Below, one piece after another: positions 15,943 through 22,155 of a stretch of DNA of 45,374 nucleotides. The notes under the pieces are model-generated. The model saw only the letters and a program-made list of their open reading frames with translations, ran no database searches and was not told where the DNA came from. Source of the stretch: a virus. The DNA lies in IMG/VR virus record IMGVR_UViG_3300025293_000007, positions 1-45,374 of that record; one strand, given 5' to 3'. Numbering within the stretch: position 1 is the first letter of the stretch; the number at the start of each line of letters is the position of its first letter. Position numbers and translations under genes: made by a program.

Positions 15943-15987
15943 TTTGTAAACCAACTGAAGAGCTAGCGAAAATCTAGCGAAACGATT
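15928..15987 (+). ncRNA. Hammerhead ribozyme 2 (type III), overlapping a stop codon
   Basis: Helix III AATCGT (15928-15933) with ACGATT (15982-15987), 6 bp. Cleavage site GUU, after 15934. Core CUGAAGA (15955-15961), helix II GCTAG/CTAGC (15962-15966, 15974-15978) with loop CGAAAAT, core GAAA (15979-15982). Helix I is short: UUG/CAA (15935-15937 with 15952-15954) closing a 14-nt AU-rich loop. Core and helices II and III fit the consensus; the weak helix I is the main doubt. The 5' strand lies within the coding end of the preceding gene. Confidence 0.6.
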
Positions 15988-15994
15988 CGTAATT

Positions 15995-16020
15995 AAACTT
16001 GTTGCGTATAACAAGTTTTT
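15995..16020 (+). terminator. Terminator hairpin after ribozyme 2
   Basis: AAACTTGTT (15995-16003), loop GCGTAT, AACAAGTTT (16010-16018), followed by more U residues and CC. Nine perfect pairs. It starts 8 nt after ribozyme 2. Confidence 0.65.
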
Positions 16021-16046
16021 CCTGTTCAAGGTTGAATCGTCTTGGT

Positions 16047-16073
16047 GTAACCCATTTTGGGTTACGTTTTTTT
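16047..16073 (+). terminator. Second terminator before the MoxR gene
   Basis: GTAACCCA (16047-16054) and TGGGTTAC (16058-16065) with a very short loop, then GTTTTTTT. A standard rho-independent form. With the hairpin at 15995 it makes a tandem pair, so transcripts reaching the MoxR gene would have to pass both or start nearby; no obvious promoter lies between. Confidence 0.75.
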
Positions 16074-16104
16074 AGCTTTTGATTTCATTTACTTGGAGGT
16101 AATC

Positions 16105-17211
16105 GTGAAAACAAATCCAACAAAAGCAGTGCAAGATATTCTCAATTGTTTGAAGGCCAACCATGTGCCGTATCTGGAGGGACAAGTTGGTATCGGGAAG
16201 TCGGCCATCGTAGATGTGTGTGTGAACATACTTCGCGGTGATCGGAAGCTCGTTACTGACAAGGAATCCCTCCCGCTAGCTGTTGCACCCCCAAAGGGTT
16301 CATTCGGCTATGTGTCGGTGCGACTGGGCTTGTATGAAGCGGTAGATTTTGGCGGCTTGCCGCACATCATGTTCCGCAAGGACAACCCAGATATTGGAAT
16401 TCAGCAACGAGCATTTCTTGAGAATCTTCCACAGTCTGGTGAAGGCGTTTTGTTCTTGGATGAATTTGCACAAGCTCATGCTTCGTTGCAAAGCATCATT
16501 GGACAATTGCTCCATGAGCGTAGGCTTGGGTCCTATATTTTCCCGTCAGGTTGGCGAATAGTGTGTGCTGGAAATCGGAGTACAGACCGTGCTGGTAGCA
16601 ACAAGGTTCCAACCCATGTGGTCAGTAGGGTTCAGCTTATTGAGTTCGAAGCCAGCACAAAGGAATGGTTGATCTGGGCAGCGAAGAATTATGTTTCCCC
16701 GTTAATTACGGGTTACATATCTTACCAACCCGAAAACTTGAACGTCTTCGATCCGAAGATTGCGGGACAGCAACCGAGTTCAAGAAGTTGGGTGCGCCTT
16801 AGCGACATATTAATTGTCGCACCAGAAGTTGTTAAGAACGAGGACGACTTGCAGCGCACTACGTCACAATCTATTGGTGATGCAGCGGCGATTGATTTTG
16901 CAACATTCGTTAAGCTTCAAAACGACATTCCCAATCTGTCGGAGATTATGAAGGACGGCGGGAACGTCCAAATTCCTGACGACAACAAAATGCACTACGC
17001 CACTTGCATAGCGTTGGTCCACACAATGAAAGAAGCCGAAGCAGGCGAAGTGACTGGCTACTTTGAAAACGCACTCGCGTACATTCAAAGGATGCCAAGT
17101 GATGAGTTTGCGTTCTTCTTCATGCGTCAGGTAATTGGTCAGCGTCCTGACCTTGCTGAGACTTCTATTTATTCCGATTTCAAAATCGCCAATCAGGCTT
17201 TTGAAATTTAA
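16105..17211 (+). CDS. MoxR-type AAA+ ATPase
   Basis: 368 residues from GTG 16105, chosen because ACTTGGAGGT lies 4 nt upstream; an earlier in-frame start would lie inside the terminator. Walker A GQVGIGKS (26-33), Walker B VLFLDE (115-120), sensor 1 region WRIVCAGNRS (150-159), then a helical lid. MoxR ATPases act as chaperones with VWA-domain partners; a VWA protein lies two genes downstream. They commonly remodel or activate metalloenzymes and other complexes. In a phage the target is unknown. CobS-like ATPases of T4-type phages are distant alternatives. Confidence 0.85.
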   Translation: MKTNPTKAVQDILNCLKANHVPYLEGQVGIGKSAIVDVCVNILRGDRKLVTDKESLPLAVAPPKGSFGYVSVRLGLYEAVDFGGLPHIMFRKDNPDIGIQQRAFLENLPQSGEGVLFLDEFAQAHASLQSIIGQLLHERRLGSYIFPSGWRIVCAGNRSTDRAGSNKVPTHVVSRVQLIEFEASTKEWLIWAAKNYVSPLITGYISYQPENLNVFDPKIAGQQPSSRSWVRLSDILIVAPEVVKNEDDLQRTTSQSIGDAAAIDFATFVKLQNDIPNLSEIMKDGGNVQIPDDNKMHYATCIALVHTMKEAEAGEVTGYFENALAYIQRMPSDEFAFFFMRQVIGQRPDLAETSIYSDFKIANQAFEI

Positions 17212-17213
17212 AA

Positions 17214-17317
17214 CCACTGATGAGACCTGCAGGAATTCCAATTCCAAATAATTATTTACCAGTAAATATTTATTCGGTGAGGGCAGGCGAAACGCGCACG
17301 GGAGGTTGCGCGTTTGG
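17214..17317 (+). ncRNA. Hammerhead ribozyme 3 (type I candidate)
   Basis: Core CUGAUGA (17217-17223), helix II G(A)CCTGC with GCAGGC (17224-17230, 17283-17288; one bulged A), core GAAA (17289-17292), helix III ACGCGC/GCGCGT (17292-17297, 17308-17313) around a 10-nt loop, cleavage GUU after 17314, and helix I ACC-A side ACCA/TGG (17214-17216 with 17315-17317). All conserved strings occur in the right order. Helix I is only 3 bp before purine mismatches, which lowers confidence. Helix II carries the palindrome at 17247-17274. Confidence 0.5.
17247..17274. repeat. AT-rich palindrome with TTTACCAGTAAA centre
   Basis: AATAATTATTTACC and AGTAAATATTTATT pair with one internal mismatch besides the centre. 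It is the second member of the TTKACYRGTAAA family and lies within helix II of ribozyme 3. Confidence 0.7.
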
Positions 17318-17375
17318 GGATGCACTTTGTGCATCAATTTATAATTGGTTAAACATGATCACTTGGAGGTGAAAC

Positions 17376-18362
17376 ATGGTTAAGAAAACCAAAAGTACCT
17401 TAGCTGAAAACGCTACTCTTGTTAGGCTTACCGCGAAGAATTTTTCGGGCGTTAAGGTTGACAGGGAAGCGCGGAAAGCACTCGCGAAAGAGTTCAATGC
17501 AAATGAAAAGTCTCTGCAAAGCAACAAACATCTGCTAGGAACTCCATGCTCTGCGCCCTTTCGGTCCATCGTGAATCGTTTTCGGAACGATAACGGGGGA
17601 TACCTTGAGGTCACCTTACCTTGGCATGACAATACGCCAGCCGAAAACACTTCGAATAAAACTCAGGTTGTCGGATGGCGCATTTGTCCCAACAAGGAAT
17701 TGCAGGGCTTGCTTGATAAATTCCAAGAATCCAAACGCGAGTTTGATTCGCTAAAAGAGGAATTCATTAAGGATTACCCGAAGAGGGTTGAAGCTTCGAA
17801 GAAAGCTTTGGGAGGTCTCTGGAAACGGCAAGACTACCCATCGCAGTCTGAGGTTGAGGATAAGTTCTACTACCACCTTGAAGTTGGAGGAGTTCCAACA
17901 GGTAAGAAAGAAGGTGAGGTGGACATTCGACTCAATCTCAGCAAAGAGCTTCGCGAGCGAATCGAAGCGGACGCTGAAAGACGTATTCGACAAAGCGTGG
18001 AAAATGCTGCGAAGGATACTGTCGAGAGCTTACTGTCCGAGGTTAGCCATCTCGCTACCAAGTTGGTTGAGTATGATCCGAAGAATAAACAGAAGTCGTT
18101 CTTCAAGGATGCAAGCTTTGACAATTTGCGAGATACGCTGTCCAAATTGCCGACAATTAACGAGGACATTCTTGGTGGAAATTCAGACATCAAGAAAGCT
18201 CACCAGAAATTGGTGAAAACTTTCTCAACAATTGGAAGCGATTTGGAGTCATACAGGGAAGACACTGCAGAGTCGAAGGCGAAAAGGGACACTCTCTCCG
18301 AGAGTCTCGACAAGTCAGTGGACAATCTGAAAGACAGCTTCTTGGGCAAGGCGTTTAAGTAA
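17376..18362 (+). CDS. DUF3150-like protein between MoxR and VWA genes
   Basis: 328 residues from ATG 17376 behind CACTTGGAGGTGAAAC. N-terminal NATLVRLTAKNFSGVKVDRE, then KEFNANEKSLQSNKHLLG, a helical middle (LLDKFQESKREFDSLKEEF), FYYHLEVGGVPTG and RLNLSKELRERIEADAERRI, and a Lys/Asp-rich coiled-coil C-terminus. The length, the sequence style and the position between a MoxR ATPase and a VWA protein suggest the DUF3150 group, which I name tentatively. It is likely the third partner or substrate adaptor of the complex. No catalytic motif seen. Confidence 0.7.
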   Translation: MVKKTKSTLAENATLVRLTAKNFSGVKVDREARKALAKEFNANEKSLQSNKHLLGTPCSAPFRSIVNRFRNDNGGYLEVTLPWHDNTPAENTSNKTQVVGWRICPNKELQGLLDKFQESKREFDSLKEEFIKDYPKRVEASKKALGGLWKRQDYPSQSEVEDKFYYHLEVGGVPTGKKEGEVDIRLNLSKELRERIEADAERRIRQSVENAAKDTVESLLSEVSHLATKLVEYDPKNKQKSFFKDASFDNLRDTLSKLPTINEDILGGNSDIKKAHQKLVKTFSTIGSDLESYREDTAESKAKRDTLSESLDKSVDNLKDSFLGKAFK

Positions 18363-18368
18363 GGTGAA

Positions 18369-18392
18369 GGGGGGAACGATTTTGTTCCCCCC
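18369..18392 (+). other. Stable hairpin abutting ribozyme 4
   Basis: GGGGGGAAC (18369-18377), loop GATTTT, GTTCCCCCC (18384-18392): nine perfect pairs, ending one base before helix III of the ribozyme. There is no U tract. After ribozyme cleavage it would sit 6 nt from the new 3' end of the upstream mRNA and could protect it. Confidence 0.8.
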
Positions 18393-18443
18393 GCTGTATT
18401 GGAATGTGTATTCCAACTGATGAGATCGAAAGATCGAAACAGC
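18393..18443 (+). ncRNA. Hammerhead ribozyme 4 (type III, full consensus)
   Basis: Helix III GCTGT (18393-18397) with ACAGC (18439-18443). Cleavage site GUA, between 18398 and 18399. Helix I TTGGAAT/ATTCCAA (18399-18405, 18410-18416) with loop GTGT. Core CUGAUGA (18417-18423). Helix II GATC/GATC (18424-18427, 18432-18435) with GAAA loop. Core GAAA (18436-18439). Every conserved position matches. Its twin at 20040-20090 has compensatory changes in helices I and III. It lies 31 nt 5' of the VWA gene, before its ribosome binding site. Confidence 0.92.
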
Positions 18444-18474
18444 AAATATATTCATATCACTTGGAGGTGAAACA

Positions 18475-19986
18475 ATGAATATTGAAACGATGAATGAGCA
18501 AGCAATGATAGCTTTGAAACGCTCTAACCTTCGCGTCATGCGCGATCACATGAGCTTGTCGAAGATATTATTGAACCTCAAACCTGTGATGTTAGAGAGT
18601 GGCACTTGTGCAACCGACATGATTCACTTTTTCTATAATCCAGAATACGTTCTCAGTCGGACTGAGGATGAATTGGATTTTGTTGTGACGCATGAAGTTG
18701 GACATGATTACTTTGAACATCCGCTCCGAATTGGATCGTGGAATCTGAAGCTCTTTAATATAGCTGCAGACCTTTCGATCAATTCTTTTCTCGTTTATGA
18801 ATGCGGCTTGACAATGCCTAAGGGCGGTCTGTTGCTGCCTGAGTATCGGGGATGGGCGGTCGAAGCTATATGCCGCGATCTGGACAACAACCCTGAGAAG
18901 CTTAAGGAAATTGTCGAGGAATTAACTAAGGACGATGACGGCGAAGAAGAGACCATGTGGACCCGTTCAGAAGACGGCGAAGACGGCTCCGAAGGCGAAG
19001 AGTCCGAAGGCGAATCCGAAGGCGAATCCGAAGGCGAAGGCGAAGGCGAAGAGTCCGAAGAAACTTGCAATAACTGCGGGACTGAAATCGACAACGGTGG
19101 AAACTGGGGTCGCTGTGATCCATGCGCAGATGAAGAAGATTCAGACTCCGACTCAGGTTCCGAAGGCGAAGGCGATGGCAAAGAAAATCAGACTGATAAA
19201 TATTCTGATTTGCCCGAGCTGGCTGGAGGTGTTGTTGCGCCAAGGCATGATGATGGGACCAAGCTTGATAGCAACGAGATGGAAGAGCTTCGAGGTGAAT
19301 TCCAACGGGCTAAAACCCTTGCGGAAAAACTCGAAGCAACCTTGCCAGCTGGAAGTGACACTGGCAATTGGACCACAGCGGCAGCGGATAACCCGAAGCA
19401 CCAAGGCGAAATCAACTGGAAGGAATTGATGAAGGATAAACTCATGGATTCACTTTCGGACGATACGACTTGGTCGCGGCCAAACCGCCGATTTGCATGG
19501 TCTGGGACTTATCTTCCATCGCGGCTTAAATCGCCTAATGGCGGCGAAGTTGCGGTGATGGTTGATACGTCAGGTTCTGTTTCACAGCGTGAGCTAGATG
19601 TCTTTTCTGCAGAGCTTCAGATTCTTCTGGAGGAATGCGGGATTGAGCGGGTCAGAATCTGCTACTGCGATACCAGCGTTAAGAAAAACAGTGACGGCGA
19701 GTGGTGGGACGTTTTTGACCTCGATCAAGAGGACTTGAAAATGGTTAGGCGAGGTGGTGGTGGTACATCCTTCACCCCCCCGTTCAACCTGTTCAACGAT
19801 TGGTCCGAAGGCGAAGTGGATGACGTAGTTGCGATCATCTACTTCACTGACGGCGAGGGAGAAGTTGATGAGGATGTGGAGCCAGACGTACCCGTAATCT
19901 GGGCAGTGACTTCTGAGAGTTGCTGGTCTGAGGAGCTTCCCTTCGGAGAGATCGTCTACATTGATCCGATAGACTTGCGTTGGTAG
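18475..19986 (+). CDS. Metallopeptidase-like / VWA-domain protein (DUF2201 type)
   Basis: 503 residues from ATG 18475 with CACTTGGAGGTGAAACA. N-terminal metallopeptidase-like domain with HEVGH at 73-77 in the context VVTHEVGHDYFEHPL. An acidic, repetitive linker (about 145-190, EGESEGESEGE) is followed by a zinc ribbon CNNC...CDPC (about 195-215). The C-terminal VWA domain has the MIDAS motif VDTSGSVS (about 363-370), TSFTPPF and YFTDGEGE. This is the COG3864/DUF2201 design, which normally pairs with MoxR ATPases, as here. Whether HExxH is catalytic or structural is not known. Confidence 0.85.
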   Translation: MNIETMNEQAMIALKRSNLRVMRDHMSLSKILLNLKPVMLESGTCATDMIHFFYNPEYVLSRTEDELDFVVTHEVGHDYFEHPLRIGSWNLKLFNIAADLSINSFLVYECGLTMPKGGLLLPEYRGWAVEAICRDLDNNPEKLKEIVEELTKDDDGEEETMWTRSEDGEDGSEGEESEGESEGESEGEGEGEESEETCNNCGTEIDNGGNWGRCDPCADEEDSDSDSGSEGEGDGKENQTDKYSDLPELAGGVVAPRHDDGTKLDSNEMEELRGEFQRAKTLAEKLEATLPAGSDTGNWTTAAADNPKHQGEINWKELMKDKLMDSLSDDTTWSRPNRRFAWSGTYLPSRLKSPNGGEVAVMVDTSGSVSQRELDVFSAELQILLEECGIERVRICYCDTSVKKNSDGEWWDVFDLDQEDLKMVRRGGGGTSFTPPFNLFNDWSEGEVDDVVAIIYFTDGEGEVDEDVEPDVPVIWAVTSESCWSEELPFGEIVYIDPIDLRW

Positions 19987-19999
19987 GTGAGAGAGAGAA

Positions 20000-20027
20000 A
20001 GAGGGCGCGACAAAAGTCGCGCCCTCT
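20000..20027 (+). other. Stable hairpin upstream of ribozyme 5
   Basis: AGAGGGCGCGAC (20000-20011), loop AAAA, GTCGCGCCCTCT (20016-20027): 12 perfect pairs right after the VWA gene and 13 nt before helix III of ribozyme 5. There is no U tract, so it looks like an mRNA 3'-end protector made by ribozyme cleavage rather than a terminator. Confidence 0.8.
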
Positions 20028-20039
20028 GGGCGGGGATAA

Positions 20040-20090
20040 TCTGTCGTGGAATGTGTGTTCCACCTGATGAGATCGAAAGATCGAAACAGA
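20040..20090 (+). ncRNA. Hammerhead ribozyme 5 (type III, full consensus)
   Basis: Helix III TCTGT (20040-20044) with ACAGA (20086-20090). Cleavage site GUC, between 20045 and 20046. Helix I GTGGAAT/GTTCCAC (20046-20052, 20057-20063) with loop GTGT and one G-U pair. Core CUGAUGA (20064-20070), helix II GATC/GATC with GAAA loop, core GAAA (20083-20086). Compared with ribozyme 4, the outer helix III pair changes G-C to U-A and the first helix I pair changes U-A to G-C. Structure is therefore kept while sequence changed. Confidence 0.92.
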
Positions 20091-20121
20091 CAAAAGTTTT
20101 GACTGGTAAAATATTATTTTG
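20091..20121. repeat. AT-rich dyad with TTGACTGGTAAA centre
   Basis: Starts right after ribozyme 5. CAAAA and TTTTG close an imperfect dyad centred on GACTGGTAAAATATT. Third member of the TTKACYRGTAAA family. Confidence 0.6.
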
Positions 20122-20400
20122 GACCGAGATGAAATAACAATTCGTTTTGTGAAATAACAATTCATCTTGTTTTTTTTATTTCGTTTTTTTTTGATCCTAG
20201 AATCTCACGGAAAGAAAGCCATCGAGTGTCTTTCATCGAGTGTCATTCATCGGGTGTCTTTCATCCCTTTTATAGCGCGGCCTGCAGAGGGCGGCAAAAT
20301 TAGAGGCGATCTGAGAGGGGCTGTTTTCGGTGATATCACGACAAGGGTCACTCCCTTTTATCGCGTCTAAGCGCAAATGTGGGCTTCCGAATTTCCAAAA
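20122..20400. other. Gene-free interval between ribozymes 5 and 6
   Basis: About 280 nt with no supported gene. It includes T-rich runs (20168-20194), the triple 14-bp repeat at 20221-20262, and sequence with local pairing potential (GGGTCACTCCC region near 20345-20355). It may be part of a structured untranslated RNA. Confidence 0.5.
20221..20262. repeat. Three tandem 14-bp repeats ATCGAGTGTCTTTC
   Basis: Units at 20221-20234, 20235-20248 and 20249-20262 differ by single bases. A similar 19-bp repeat (ATCGTGTGCCTTTCCTCGG) occurs three times at 22156-22212, so the two arrays look related. Confidence 0.8.
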
Positions 20401-20457
20401 ACCACTGTCTCAGACTGAAAGTCTGGCTGAATGAGTCCAAAAGGACGAAACAGGGGT
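20401..20457 (+). ncRNA. Hammerhead-like ribozyme 6 with a variant core
   Basis: Helix III CTGT (20405-20408) with ACAG (20450-20453), then an A-G mismatch and ACC/GGT (20401-20403, 20455-20457). Cleavage site GUC after 20409. Helix I TCAGAC/GTCTGG (20410-20415, 20421-20426). Helix II GTCC/GGAC (20435-20438, 20443-20446) with AAAA loop, core GAAA (20447-20450). The other core strand reads CUGAAUGA, one A more than CUGAUGA. The architecture is complete, so this is either a natural core variant or a decayed copy. Confidence 0.6.
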
Positions 20458-20509
20458 GGATTGGCTTTATCGCCAATCTTGATTGAAATGAAATAGTCGG
20501 AGGTGAAAT

Positions 20510-20659
20510 ATGAGTAGTGAAAAAAAGTTAGGCCGGCGTATTTCTGGTACTTACGGACGATTAGGCACGAGGAAATTAAAACGTGCAGCGTCCAAGGGTA
20601 CTCGAAAGAAAATGAAAGATGATCTTTCGTTAAAGGAAAGGGAGGTGAAAAATGGATGA
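20510..20659 (+). CDS. Short basic protein
   Basis: 49 residues from ATG 20510 with GGAGGTGAAAT upstream. Basic throughout (KKLGRRISGTYGRLGTRKLK, then RAASKGTRKKMKDD). Its last codons (GGAGGTGAAAAATGG) carry the ribosome binding site of the next gene, which starts 8 nt before this one stops. The strong site and tight coupling support a real gene. Possibly RNA- or DNA-binding; unknown. Confidence 0.65.
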   Translation: MSSEKKLGRRISGTYGRLGTRKLKRAASKGTRKKMKDDLSLKEREVKNG

Positions 20660-20924
20660 ATTGTTAAAAATAGATGCGCTAGTAGATGAGACTTTCTTAA
20701 AAATGGCGAACCATAACCTACTCTATGATTTTGATGATGTAGGCGCAGTTGAGGAAATAATAGGCCATCTTTTGGAACTCGGCACTGCTAGTGCTGATAA
20801 TGTTATTGAAAAACTGAACGCTATCGAAGAAAAGAAGAAAGCCTATCAACGTGAGATTAAATTACTAAGAGATAGAATTGAACTATTAAAATCTAAGGAA
20901 AGGGAGGTGAAAAATGTCAGTTGA
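20652..20924 (+). CDS. Small acidic coiled-coil protein
   Basis: 90 residues from ATG 20652. Acidic N-terminal half (DELLKIDALVDETFLKMANH, DFDDVGAVEEIIGHLLELG), then a Lys/Glu coiled coil from about residue 50 (VIEKLNAIEEKKKAYQREIK). Its end encodes AAGGGAGGTGAAAAATG, the site for the next gene, identical in style to its own. No family recognised. It could be an adaptor or inhibitor. Confidence 0.65.
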   Translation: MDELLKIDALVDETFLKMANHNLLYDFDDVGAVEEIIGHLLELGTASADNVIEKLNAIEEKKKAYQREIKLLRDRIELLKSKEREVKNVS

Positions 20925-21480
20925 AAAATCTCAAAGCTGCCCATTCAATGCAGTCGTATCTACTGACCGAATCAAATCCAAAATTGAGAAGGGCAAAGAA
21001 GTTGAAGTGCGCTCGATCAAGGATGGGAAGTTCGGATTCTTTGCGGTTGCTTTTGCTGAGGGCGAAACGAGTCCTGTTTTCATAGGTCTTAAAAATCTTG
21101 ACTTTGCCAGTGATTGCACTGACGAAAGAAAGAATGAGCTTGAGGCAGAAAAGAAAGCTTGGAAGGCGAAACAGGATATGCGCATCTTTGTCGGAACCGA
21201 TCCAGACTGGATAGGTGAAAGATCAGTTGCATTCGATTGGACTCTGTCCGACAGTGTTCCGCTGCAGAACGGACGATCAGGGTCGCTCAAGAAAAAGGTT
21301 CGTCTCTTCTTTCCTCTCGTGACTCGTGCTGGAAAGAAAATCTATGATGAGAAGGACGGAACCATCCCTCAGTGGATTTGGGACGCTAAGTGCAAAGAGC
21401 ATAGCGGTAAAGTTCTCAGCAGCAGATGGGGATACGCGGTTACTGATTTTCGTATCTTGAAACCGAGCGTTGGCGGTTAG
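20914..21480 (+). CDS. Hypothetical protein closing the early module
   Basis: 188 residues from ATG 20914, overlapping the previous gene by 11 nt. Mixed alpha/beta: VRSIKDGKFGFFAVAFAEGE, FIGLKNLDFASDC, a charged helix (DERKNELEAEKKAWKAKQD), RIFVGTDPDWIGERSVAFDW, then a Trp-containing C-terminus (IPQWIWDAKCKEHSG, RWGYAVTDFRIL). No known motif. Last coding gene before a structured stretch and a strong terminator. Confidence 0.65.
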   Translation: MSVEKSQSCPFNAVVSTDRIKSKIEKGKEVEVRSIKDGKFGFFAVAFAEGETSPVFIGLKNLDFASDCTDERKNELEAEKKAWKAKQDMRIFVGTDPDWIGERSVAFDWTLSDSVPLQNGRSGSLKKKVRLFFPLVTRAGKKIYDEKDGTIPQWIWDAKCKEHSGKVLSSRWGYAVTDFRILKPSVGG

Positions 21481-21642
21481 CCCAACGCGGCCAGTCGATG
21501 GCTAAAATGCGATGAGAGTAGGTCATACCAAGATTCCCCTACTGACAAATTCGACAGGGAAGGCTGGAAGACGGTTAGTCACAGTCTAGTTGCGATGGGA
21601 ACAACACTGGTAACAGGTTCCATAAACAAGCAGTGCAAAATT
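21481..21642 (+). ncRNA. Structured RNA between last early gene and terminator
   Basis: No reading frame is supported. Pairings include AGTAGG/CCTACT (near 21516 and 21538) and an ATGG-GAAC/GTTC-CAT helix around 21594-21624. It leads straight into the terminator at 21643-21678. It could be a small RNA or a structured 3' UTR. No hammerhead core is present. Confidence 0.4.
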
Positions 21643-21678
21643 AGGGCAGTAGCAGAAATGCTACTGCCCTTTTTTTTT
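21643..21678 (+). terminator. Strong terminator of the early module
   Basis: AGGGCAGTAGCA (21643-21654), loop GAAA, TGCTACTGCCCT (21659-21670), then eight T. Twelve perfect pairs. Confidence 0.95.
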
Positions 21679-21855
21679 GCCTGAAAAAACGTACCTGCTT
21701 ACTTCAGGTAAATAAATATTTACCAGTCCATAAACCTTTCAAAAGATAACTTTCTTGGGGAGACTTTTAAAAAGGTGGGCGGTTAGGGAGAAATGTCTCC
21801 CCCCCCTGTTAAGTTTTGAATAGTTAGGTGAAAAAAATATTTTTGAAAAAGTTCT

Positions 21856-21895
21856 CCGGCATAAACTTTTTTATGCCGGCATAAACTTTTTTATC
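21856..21895. repeat. 20-bp tandem duplication with inverted repeat
   Basis: CCGGCATAAACTTTTTTATG at 21856-21875 is repeated at 21876-21895 with one change at the last base. CCGGCATAAA and TTTATGCCGG across the first junction form a perfect 10-bp inverted repeat. Runs of T follow each stem. Confidence 0.85.
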
Positions 21896-22037
21896 TTTTC
21901 CTTGTCGCTTATTTTTTTATGTTCTGGTGATCCCGACTGTGGAAGCTCAGGCGTTTATTTTTGAACTGCATAAACTTCTTAATATTCAAAAGCTTATACG
22001 GAAGAGCCGAGAGAAGCTGGCAACCGCGAGCGTAGTT

Positions 22038-22068
22038 AACAAAATATTTACTGGTAAAATTTCGTTTT
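22038..22068. repeat. AT-rich dyad with TTTACTGGTAAA centre
   Basis: AACAAAATATTTACT on the left is the same arm as at 15644 but for one base. The right side is GGTAAAATTTCGTTTT. Fourth member of the family. Confidence 0.65.
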
Positions 22069-22102
22069 GACCAGAAACTTCTTGAATTTCAAAGACTTAG
22101 GG

Positions 22103-22142
22103 CAGACCACCCCCCGTTATTCCAGTAACGGGGGGTGGTCTG
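22103..22142. repeat. 17-bp perfect inverted repeat
   Basis: CAGACCACCCCCCGTTA (22103-22119), loop TTCCAG, TAACGGGGGGTGGTCTG (22126-22142). A very stable hairpin with a G/C-run stem and no U tract on either side. Candidate roles are an RNA end structure, a replication-origin cruciform, or a packaging signal. Confidence 0.9.
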
Positions 22143-22155
22143 AGCCGCGCCTCCA

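Larger units (their letters stand above)
21679..22102. other. Gene-free AT-rich interval
   Basis: No supported gene. It holds a hairpin GGTAAATA/TATTTACC near 21707-21725, the 20-bp duplication at 21856-21895, and the dyad at 22038-22068. Together with 22103-22380 this is the longest regulatory-looking stretch of the window and could include an origin or promoters. Confidence 0.6.
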
